Shown here piece by piece: positions 56,049 to 64,000 of a stretch of DNA of 64,000 nucleotides. Numbering within the stretch: the stretch's first letter is position 1; each line of letters starts with the position of its first letter. This DNA is from Perkinsus chesapeaki. Lineage: Eukaryota; Perkinsozoa; Perkinsida; Perkinsidae. The position numbers and the translations under genes are program-made. The notes below the pieces were generated by a model. That model was not told where the DNA came from. It did not search any database and saw only the letters and a program-made list of their open reading frames with translations. The stretch covers positions 1-64,000 of the forward strand of contig JAAPAO010000053.1 of the NCBI GenBank assembly GCA_013115145.1, in the 5' to 3' direction.

Positions 56049-58125
56049 TTAGCCGTAGACAATACCAACGACCTGATAAGATATCACCAACAGGAAGAAC
56101 CAGACCGAATCCTGATTCGCAGAACAGGTCACTTCATCATAACTGAGATCTAACCGGCGACTCTTCACCAAATGAAAATAAATTGTTGTCGGAATTACTG
56201 TCAACAAGTTGAACGCTTCTATTCAGCTCTATAATCTAGGAAATAGAAAGCCCGACATTCCCCAACAAACCACACAATGTTCGCCCACTCACTTAGAGCC
56301 TCCAAAGGAAAGAGCATCCCACGTGCTCTCTATATACACTGTCACCTCATCCCCAGGCTCCAAGGTTTCATCAATAACACCCCAAAGCTTCTGGAAGTTC
56401 GGGACCAGCGGTGTCACTAACAAGCCAAGCACCCAGGTTCAAATCCCGGCCCCTCCATATATTATACCCATCCAGTTCTTGAAGTGCGAGTTCTCCAGTC
56501 CCCAGCCAGCCGGATTCTTCTTTGCGGTGTGATTTGCCAACGACGAGCAAGGCGGATCGAAGTTACAGGTGGGTGGCTCTAAGAAAGGTCACCCCCATCG
56601 GTAAAGCGTCTCAATCATTTTTCAGAATATCTTTCCTTTCTCGGATTCCACAAAATCTAAGGACTCAGCTAGGGATGACGAGCGGGAATAATTCCCTTCA
56701 GAAAGTTTTTGCTATATCATCAACACCACTAAGAGACAAGAACGAGCCCCCTAGTACTACCAGCCGTGAAATTGCAGTCAGCGATCTGGACCGTGTTGCC
56801 GTTCAAGTCCGTTATGCTCGTACCTGCCAAGAGACACGTTGATTGCATTTTTGGGGCGTACATTGCTTTTTCTATTGGTAATATTAACATAAAGGCGTAC
56901 ATTGCTTTTTCTATTAAGACCCCCTCCCCAGTACTACGTGCAACCTTAGTCGGTATAGGAACCGTAGTGACGTTAGCCGGCACGCACACTTGTGGCGGGA
57001 ATTCATCCAGCAACCAGAAGGAATGCGTTCTGAACAGAACTGCCGCCGTTTGAAGCTCATGCTATTATTACTTGTAGAACGACGAGCCCTGCACCAGATC
57101 TGCCAGCTCCGGATTGTTTGTCACTATGGAAGGCTTGGAGCTAATCCGACCGCTCGACTGCTTTACCACTAACAATCGCAGTTACGGATTTCCCATCCCG
57201 AAGCACTACCAAGCTCGGTGGCATTTCCCTCCGAGTTCTTCACAGAAAAGTAGTACTTGTCATTGAACACCGAACGCGCGATAAGGCCGCACGGATAGAG
57301 GCTAACGGGAAGCCCATATTTAATGGCGGTAAACCAACGCCTACACTCTGGAGTCGACATCACCGAACTTGGCCGGCTCATCATCAGCGGTGATCCAATC
57401 ACTACATGCATCTAGATCGTCCTTCAACATACTAGTGCCGGATTTAAGCTGGTCTCTATCCAGTGAGGTAATGTACCTTATATTTAAAAATATAACAATA
57501 AATGGACCAACGGGGCTATGATAGCCCGGCTATCACACCGACGGTGTGATACCGTACCATTGCCATAGATAGCTATTCTATATCTACTATTACTACATTA
57601 CAGTATTATCTACTCCAGTGAAGCAGCAGCACCACCAGTTGGGTTGGGGCGGCTGCTTCCGCATGACATATTTTGGCCCTTCCAAGCTAGAGCAGCAGCA
57701 GTAGGAATTTTTAAAGTATTAAACACTTTTTTCCACCTATGCGAATGCAGCCCCCTCCTTGCCCCAATAGCCTACTCCCTATGGTTCTGGTAGACCTTCT
57801 CCAGCCTGTAGTAGACATATACAGGTTTCTTCATTTCCTTCTGTATTAATGTTCGCATAGTAACCACACCATTAACATCTCCCGGTATAGAGGTATAGTC
57901 CAGCTCTATCTCTCGTACAGCACTAACAGCCAGATCTCAGCCAGCTGCTACGTACAAAGCAGCTTACTTTGCCGATATAAGGAGGGCTAAGCCGTAGAGA
58001 ACGCAAAAGCCACCAAATACGAATACGCAACAGGCCGCCCTAGCAACTGTCAGGATCGGTACTGTGCCAGGCAGGGTCTGCTGTAGGACCTGAGACGGAG
58101 TGCCAAATACGGGAAGGAGTGTCAT
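56049..58125 (-). CDS. CDC50: CDC50/LEM3 family protein (P4-ATPase beta subunit)
   Basis: Chaperone and subunit of phospholipid flippases (P4-ATPases). ATG 58125 opens MTLLPVFGTPSQVLQQ, then TM1 (ACCVFVFGGFCVLYGLALLI). Exons follow with EIELDYTSIPGD, KKPVYVYYRLEKVYQNHRE (family PVYVYYxLxNFYQNHR), YITSLDRDQLKSG, LYPCGLIARSVFNDKYYFSV (diagnostic PCGxIAxSxFND), ITDLNGNTVQIADC, NPAGWGLENSHFKNWM, VPNFQKLWGVIDETLEPGD and TWDALSFGGSKSVQL. A C-terminal helix, SVWFFLLVISYQVVGIVY, is TM2, with a stop at 56049-56051 if unspliced; this leaves TM2 with almost no tail, so a further exon is possible. The partner ATPase is not in the window. Confidence 0.87.
57519..57551. repeat. Two overlapping palindromes in a CDC50 intron
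   Basis: TGATAGCC/GGCTATCA (57519-57535, 1-nt centre) overlaps TATCACACCG/CGGTGTGATA (57531-57551, 1-nt centre). Both are perfect. They lie in a ~300-nt intron of the CDC50 gene and are mutually exclusive hairpins. The single-base centre matches the style of the hairpin at 9834. Confidence 0.85.
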
Positions 58126-58404
58126 TGAGTATCATCGAACATGTGCCTTAAAAACTACCTACGACTATAGGGATACGTCGCTTCAAGACGTAAATTAGCA
58201 AATTTGAGGCCTGCTAGTATGTAAAGTACCACGTGGTAAGGAGGGAGCACATAAGCCATATAGCTGATCGGAATACATATGAACATATCATTTGCAGTCA
58301 GCTACAAGTAAAGACTACACCACACTTCGAAATGTACGAAAATAGCACCGGAAAAAATTTGGCAAATTTTTGGGTAGCAGAAACTTTACTATTTGGTGGA
58401 ATAG
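58126..58404. other. Intergenic, nothing recognised
   Basis: Upstream flank of CDC50; presumably its promoter. No motif identified. Confidence 0.35.
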
Positions 58405-58933
58405 TTAAACATTGGATGGGAAAGGTTTACTAATTATCTCATAGTGGACTTGTTCCGAAGATGAACGTACGTCGTGCTTCGCCTTCTTCCAACAAGACTG
58501 TCGGATGCTTTTCGCCTCACTGTACACTTTGTCCTCCTCAGGGTCCACCGCAGGTATATCATTTGACGGCAGTTCGGGGTCCTCAGACGATTGCGAGACA
58601 CCCCAGAGATTGGCCTTCGGCAGCATATGCCTCCGGCCACGGCTCGAGGAAGAAGAAGCTTCATGGTGCCCAACTAGGGCTGCGTGAGAAGCCCGTCGAT
58701 GAGGGCCTTCGGACATGAGATGGAATAATCGATCTAGCTTGGGAGGAGGAGACGTCCTTCATGCCAAAGTGCGCAATTGAAACCGCGCGCGCCACAAAAT
58801 TATGCAATCCCACTGAAGTTTCCAACACATACGCTGGCCCAGCGTCGCCGGGTGTCGAAGGCTCACAAACATCTTTGCCATGGACCGACACAAGATCTGT
58901 CCCCATCACAGTCGTCGATCGAAGACATGGCAT
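58405..58933 (-). CDS. Small spliced gene, unknown
   Basis: ATG 58933 opens MPCLRSTTVMGTDLVSVHGK and continues GPAYVLETSVGLHNFVARAV. The final exon reads NLWGVSQSSEDPELPSND, VDPEEDKVYSEAKSIRQSC and ends EIISKPFPSNV, stop 58405-58407. An intron near 58700-58745 is needed to link the two. The C-terminal half is acidic and polar. No family recognised, and the join is tentative. Confidence 0.35.
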
Positions 58934-59021
58934 GTGAAAGCACTCACATAATGCAACACCGCAGAATATCAGTAGAAACGTTTACGTTGTTGTAGTAATC
59001 GACAACAATGAGGACAACAGG

Positions 59022-59814
59022 CTACAGGCGTTTCTTCTTAATCGACCTATTAGCAGCTCTCCGTTTCGGCCGGGATGCCTCCGCCACGGGGCGTTTGGCA
59101 GGCGTTGCCTTTTTGGTGGATTTCTTTGCCGCCTTGGTCGGTGAGGCCGGCTTCGGCTCCTCCGGTGTTTCCTTCTCAACCTGGTCGGTGATAATACAAG
59201 AAGCTGACAGCAAGGGCAGCCTACCGCTTCCATCACCTCTGGTGGATCCGCAACTGCCTCCTCCTCTTCGATCACAGGAGCGTTCCTTGCTGGGCTACTA
59301 TTAGGCCCACCGTTCTTGTACAGTGTAAAGGCGACGTTCTGCCACTTGTCACGCTGAAAGAACACTCGATGTTGCCAGTACGTATCCCTTGTCTTTCCTA
59401 TTCGAACAATTCTAGCATAGCTCTTAAAACAAGCGGGCTCACACTACGCAGGTGGTGCTACGCTTTGCCACTTACCATTTGATTAGCCTCGGTCACTGAC
59501 TGGTCACAGGCCGGAGAGGCGAAGACATCCTCAAGAAGACCATGGGTGAGGCAAGAGACCGGCGATTGCTGCCGTTCCCTTTCGATGTCCTCACCGAACA
59601 CCTCAGCCAGCGACACGGGCTTCACTGGCTCCACTTTACGCGACGGCATAGGGATGGTCTCGATGTCGTCCATTGGCGTGAGAACCCGCTGAAGAGCTTG
59701 GAACCGAGGCGCCACGAATCCAGGCGACTGTCGCATCATATCCACTCGGGACAACATCGTCAAACCGGATGGCGGCTGGAGGCTCAGCTGAGCAGTAGAA
59801 ACCTGAGAAGACAA
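59022..59814 (-). CDS. Basic-tailed, probably nuclear protein (3' part)
   Basis: The exon from about 59814 starts after an acceptor (TTCTCAG) and reads STAQLSLQPPSGLTMLSRVD ... FQALQRVLTPMDDIETIPMP ... LAEVFGEDIERERQQSPV, ending TEANQM at a donor near 59474. The next exon gives FFQRDKWQNVAFTLYKNGG, then acidic EEEEAVADPPEVMEAV. The last exon is Lys/Pro/Ala rich like a histone H1 tail (TPEEPKPASPTKAAKKSTKK) and ends RPKRRAANRSIKKKRL, a strong nuclear localisation signal, stop 59022-59024. The 5' start is unresolved. It may be a separate gene, or the C-terminal extension of the WD40 gene upstream. Confidence 0.5.
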
Positions 59815-59947
59815 AAAGGGTTCAAAAAGTCCAGGCTCCTATCCACGGAACCATGTCGCCGAAAGGTTGCGAGATTGGCTCGAACCCTCGAAGATTATCA
59901 TAATAGCAACTGGGAGCTCGAGAGTGTTTGCCAACTGTAAAGGGCAT

Positions 59948-62455
59948 TTAAACACCTCGTGAAAGTTTTGAACTATTCATTTCTCCTGACAATTTTCTGA
60001 CCACGACTTGATTATTCTTTTCGGAAGAATCTTTCGTACGCCTAGTATCGATGATATCTCCACTGAGGATATCATCGATTCGCTGAAGATTCTCCAGCAT
60101 TGCCACGCCGCACGAGATCCGCATGTTAAGTACGTTTCGAGATGTAGGCACTGAAGTCGTTAATACATCAGTTACTATATGCGAGAAATACAACTCCTTC
60201 GGAAGTATGCTACACACGCTCAGGCACATTTAGGCGACTCACCTGTTTAATGATCTGCCCGCTAAAAACATCCCAAACCCTGACACCATCGGCGCCCACG
60301 CTCACCACACGGCTGCCGTCTATACCTGAAGAGACTCTCCGAAATTTTCACTTTTCTGTTCTTCGCTTACTGCATCCTAATCCGAGAATGCTGGATTCGT
60401 GGGATCCTGTGAGAACGTGGATCTCTCTGGTTTGGACATCGATAACCTAAAAACCGATTAACACCATAACCTCATTGGAAGTAACGACAAGCTCCGATAA
60501 GAGCTCGCAATTCGCAGATGCGTCTGCACGGTGTTGCCAAAAAGTTGGAAGTGCCCTTTTACAGAAGCGACACGCAGTAGGCTATGAACCTAGCCAATCC
60601 CCAAGGTCCACTTGATATTCGAGCTCGGTGCTTTAGTCTTGTACGGTGGGTGCTCCAAGGCAAAATTCTGTATGTTGTCGAGTAACACTGTTAACCTTGG
60701 AGACGTTTCGCGGAGCTTTTTCACAATTATCTCAGACGAACTCTTGCTAGCCTCTCTTCAAGTGCTATCTCAATATGCGCCTTATATCAACAACATACTC
60801 CTTTATTGACTTGCGGATGCACCCTATGACCTATCACCGAGTCTTCCCGTACGTGAGAAATTTCAACTATGACGAGTTTCGCGTCTCGATAAGGGAACGA
60901 AAGCAACAGCAATCTACAACGAATGCACGAAGGCAGTTGACCGCAGCACAGAACAGTAATATTTCGCACGCTGAGATTCGACCGGCCCCTTACATGAACT
61001 CTGCCGTCATCACCACCAGCATAGAGCGGCCCTCTGGGGCTCACAGCTATATGTTTGATAAGTGTTGGCAGATTAAATGTAGCGACTTGACGACCACTGC
61101 CACCGGGGGTGAACTCCCACACCTTCACGTTGCCATCTGCCGAACCGGACGCTATCAGAATCCTAACACAAATGAGTTCAGTGACCTAAATCTGGTTAAA
61201 ACCCTGGTAGGAAATATCCAAGATAAAGAATCAGGCAATGCGGCGCGAGGTAGTCTAATATTTCCGCCCACTCACTTAGCGGGCTCCGTGTAAGAATTCC
61301 TCCCTGTAGCTTCCTGTAGTATCTCTAGTGCGTATACTGGTAAAGTGTGCCCACGAAATACGCGAGCAGGGCTAGGCGCGCCGCCTGAAAAGGGAACTAG
61401 GGAAGAAGCGTGGTGAGGTACCCACCTCCACTGCCGCTGCCGGAGGTTAGCAGACTTGATAGTGTGAATACCTAACAACGAGCAAGTGACCCGAGTAGTA
61501 GTGGGGCGAATTATGTGATTCACTGGCAAATGTAAGATTGAAGATGGAAACAGGACGACCTGCCTACCAGGAGTACTATATCGAGTACAGTGAAGAAGGG
61601 ATACTGGTGAGTGAAGAAAGTACAGCAGCGATAGAAGTTACGACAAGTTTGCTAATCAAAACTGATCATAGCAACCAAAATGGGATGTCGTACACCAAGT
61701 ACAAGGCGGCCGCCGAGAAATCATTCCTATGTAGACAGCGCGCACAACGCCTTCAGTCGCACAGTAACCCACCTTGATAGTGGTATCCTGGCTAGCCGTT
61801 ACAAGATAAGTGCTGTCGGCAGTTAAACGCATTTGAGTAACACTAGAGTAGTGGGCCTTCCACGTCCGAAGAAGACGACCGGTGCTCCTGAGGCAAATGG
61901 CTGATAGCCGCGCAACAACAGCAGCAAGGCCGGCCTACACTTGCCACACATATATCGTCCCCGAAACACCGCCACCAATGAGCAATTGAGCCGGTCCAGG
62001 CGTGAATAATATACTGCTGAGCTTCTGAGGTGAGCAGAATTCACGATACAGCGAGATAAGAGAAGGTTACCTCGGGCGTGGAGCACTTATAGCACGGATT
62101 CGACGAGACCCCTCGAAGGCTGTCATCATCTCCATCCAAGCTGCCGCTGTCTACCATCTTCCAGTAGTGCAAAAGGCCCTTATTGCTTTGGGCTGCACAG
62201 ATATACCCATCATCAGTGGGAACTACAGCGGCGGATAGAGAATCCTGCAAAAAGACAAATAACCAAGGTACAGGAAGGACCCCAAATCCACAAAGCCGGA
62301 AGACTTTCGAAGAGTGTCATGCCTACCTTCATTTGCCTGAGTATGGCCCCGGTATGGACATCAATAACGAATATACCGCTACCACTGCCTGTAGTGGGGA
62401 CAAGTGCCACATCCAACATACCCATATGACGACTGCTACTAGTGGGAGTTGGCAT
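59948..62455 (-). CDS. WD40 protein, WDR18/IPI3-like
   Basis: ATG 62455 opens MPTPTSSSRHMGMLDVALVP. Exons follow with IFVIDVHTGAILRQMK, TDDGYICAAQSNKGLLHYWK, QLLIGGGVSGTIYVW, LRTWKAHYSSVTQMRLTADS with YLVTASQDTTIKV, FRGHTLPVYALEIL, KVWEFTPGGSGRQVATFN, LYAGGDDGRVHV and SRVVSVGADGVRVWDVFSG. That is a seven-bladed propeller. The openings GYICAAQSNKGLLHYW and GGGxSGxIYVW with WKAHYSSVT resemble WDR18/IPI3, a subunit of the Rix1 complex in 60S ribosome maturation. The C-terminal helix ENLQRIDDILSGDIID ends at a stop 59948-59950. The family call is by pattern only. Confidence 0.6.
60047..60079. repeat. Inverted repeat, 12-bp arms, in coding sequence
   Basis: ATCGATGATATC (60047-60058) is mirrored exactly by GATATCATCGAT (60068-60079) across a 9-nt spacer. 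It lies in the C-terminal exon of the WD40 gene, where it encodes the near-symmetrical peptide IDDILSGDIID. Confidence 0.9.
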
Positions 62456-62788
62456 TGTGGGGACAAAGCTGCGAGCAAAACGGATTGTTGGCAAATGATT
62501 CCATGCCTCCTAATGCAGCCCACACTATAAATGCAAGCTTAACCAGAGTATGGTGTAGAGTACAAAAGCAACGAGGCAGCCCCTCGCCCCTCCAACGCGA
62601 TCTACAACAGATTACTATAATGAATGTAGCACTTTTATTACTGTATTTATTCTACGGAGCAAAACGTATCATACACAGTGGGCAATCTTATATTACGACA
62701 TTCTGCTTTCGGGAGGTTAACAAAAGCCTTGATAGATATTGCATAGGAAAAGATGTGATAGAAACGTTAGTAGTTCGTACGTGGTAAA

Positions 62789-63501
62789 TTAGTCTCTCAG
62801 GAGCTGCGGAATGCTCGGCTGCCCATAACGCTCAACAACACCTACACAAGAAGACCGCCGTACAAAAAAGCATCGAACCTTCTGCACCCACTCGATTCGC
62901 CAAAGTGTCCTCCATTTCGAAATCGTCTTCATCATAATCAGGTTCGTCCCAGTGATTGTTAGCCGAGTCCCCAGCCACCAGCATAGCGGGCGGCAATAAC
63001 GGTATGGAGCTGTCGTATCTAGATAGGAAGGCGAAGCTGGCATAGATACACAGTAGGTCTTGATGCAGCATCATCCTTCTAGTAGGAGCTTTCTCGTATC
63101 TTCATTTATTCGTCGGCCCACCGAATTTAACGCTACACCCTCCACACACGTCGGTGACGGGAACCAGTGAAAAATCTCGAAATTCTGCTCAAGCAGAAAC
63201 CCATAACTTGTGCAAAGAGTTGAAGGGGAAAGTGCTAAGTGTCCCAAAAGTCAATATCGTCTTACAGTTCATCCTCATCAATAGATGCCAGCCTTTGCCT
63301 TTTCGGAGATGGTTCCTCCAGCGATGAGCCTCGTCGGCTTCGAGGAACATCCGGCACATGCCTGGGATGGAAGGCTGGCGAAGGCCTGATAGAAACGTAC
63401 GTGGGACACTGGACACAAAGAGGTGTTTCTGCTGGACTCACGTGGCGAATTATTTTACTAGGAAAGATCACAACGATTTTCCGCCTACCGTTGGCGCCCA
63501 T
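62789..63501 (-). CDS. Unknown spliced gene (3' part)
   Basis: Exon pieces on the minus strand: SRRGSSLEEPSPKRQRLASI with an acidic DEDEL end, then ASFAFLSRYDSSIPLLPPAM followed by DEPDYDEDDFEMEDTLANRV, and a last exon VVERYGQPSIPQLLRD with stop 62789-62791. The PKRQR patch could be a nuclear localisation signal. No domain recognised; the gene probably continues beyond 63501. Confidence 0.35.
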
Positions 63502-64000
63502 ACTTTCTACTTACATAACAGTGGCTCCCTTAGAAGGCTCATGGCTTTCCTTTGCAGATGTAGGCTCCTGTAGAAAGCATTCCAAACACCATAGGGCAAA
63601 CTACCTTACCGTCATGTGTGGGGGAGGATGTAATGTATTGGCAAAACCGGCATTCCTGAGGCCTGGGGTTGCTATCCTTGACCGAGGGTTGTAGGTCAGC
63701 TCCTCATCGGTAGCGCTCGATGAATACCCACCTGAACATCATACAGCAACAACTTTGTACAATATAAGATACAGTCGAGTTGTTCGAAGCAACTAAACAA
63801 ACTGAAAATACTCGGACCATCGAGCCCCTTCCAGATGCTTATTAGTAGACAGTGCCACCACCAACTTTTCACAGCGCTACCTGCATTCCCACCACTTTTA
63901 GAACCCTGGGAGCCAACAGATAAGTAGTATAATACAATCCCCTTTCCGTGGCCAAAGAGTATCGCTATCATCATGCAAACAGCAAACAACCAAGTGACGG
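63502..64000. other. Unresolved right edge
   Basis: A hydrophobic minus-strand frame near 63696-63989 (VCMMIAILFGHGKGIVLYYL) may be an exon of a gene that runs off the window. Not enough to annotate. Confidence 0.3.

Noticed and set aside
56430-56460. Possible tRNA gene on the plus strand
   Set aside because: T-arm-like sequence lacks a complementary acceptor stem upstream and lies within a CDC50 intron.
62183-62530. 115-codon plus-strand frame
   Set aside because: Antisense to the first exons of the WD40 gene, whose propeller motifs are on the minus strand.

Overview
This window reads as nuclear DNA of a protist, most likely an alveolate close to Perkinsus or the dinoflagellates. Almost every gene is broken by many very short GT-AG introns (about 40-80 nt), genes are packed on both strands a few hundred bases apart, and the products are eukaryotic: a single-chain multidomain acetyl-CoA carboxylase, a Wee1-type kinase, a DGAT1-type MBOAT acyltransferase, CDC50/LEM3, TIP41, WD40, PHD and FHA proteins. 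A short helical motif of the kind common in dinoflagellate RNA-associated proteins supports the alveolate placement. The genus is an inference; no rRNA or organelle marker is present.

Layout. 0.5-7.8 kb (+): a Spinster-like MFS transporter, two intronless proteins with N-myristoylation signals and a repeated FPYLYD-type motif, and a spliced EF-hand-like gene carrying a degenerate FPYYV copy. 8-14 kb (-): two near-identical 447-bp segments, each with a ~106-residue reading frame of unknown function, flanking a long perfect hairpin and a Wee1-like kinase. 14.1-15.7 kb (-): uroporphyrinogen decarboxylase, head to head with acetyl-CoA carboxylase (16.4-23.6 kb, +). 24-33 kb (+): unknown spliced genes, an FHA protein, an ankyrin-like protein, a coiled-coil protein, a small membrane protein and an NFKBIL1-like protein. 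33.5 kb: a mariner-type MITE. 33.7-44.6 kb (-): an unknown gene, a membrane-anchored SDR oxidoreductase, a multi-PHD-finger protein, a mitochondrial carrier whose last exon has expanded into a 59-bp tandem array (containing an assembly gap), and DGAT1. 44.9-50.1 kb (+): a very long coiled-coil protein with a signal peptide that appears only after splicing a first intron. 50.2-63.5 kb (-): a RlmL-like RNA methyltransferase, an MFS transporter, TIP41, an unknown gene, CDC50/LEM3, a basic nuclear-type protein, a WDR18/IPI3-like WD40 protein and a partial unknown gene.

Functional themes: lipid synthesis and membrane handling (acetyl-CoA carboxylase, DGAT1, CDC50), haem synthesis (UROD), cell-cycle and TOR/PP2A control (Wee1, TIP41), and ribosome/RNA work (methyltransferase, WDR18/IPI3-like). 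These are interleaved housekeeping genes, not an operon-like system. The least explained items are the FPYLYD acyl-anchored family, the duplicated 106-residue frame, the frame-shifting exon array in the carrier gene, the divergent carboxyltransferase tail and the secreted coiled-coil giant. Exon joins were made by eye, so ends of spliced genes are approximate unless a start or stop is named.
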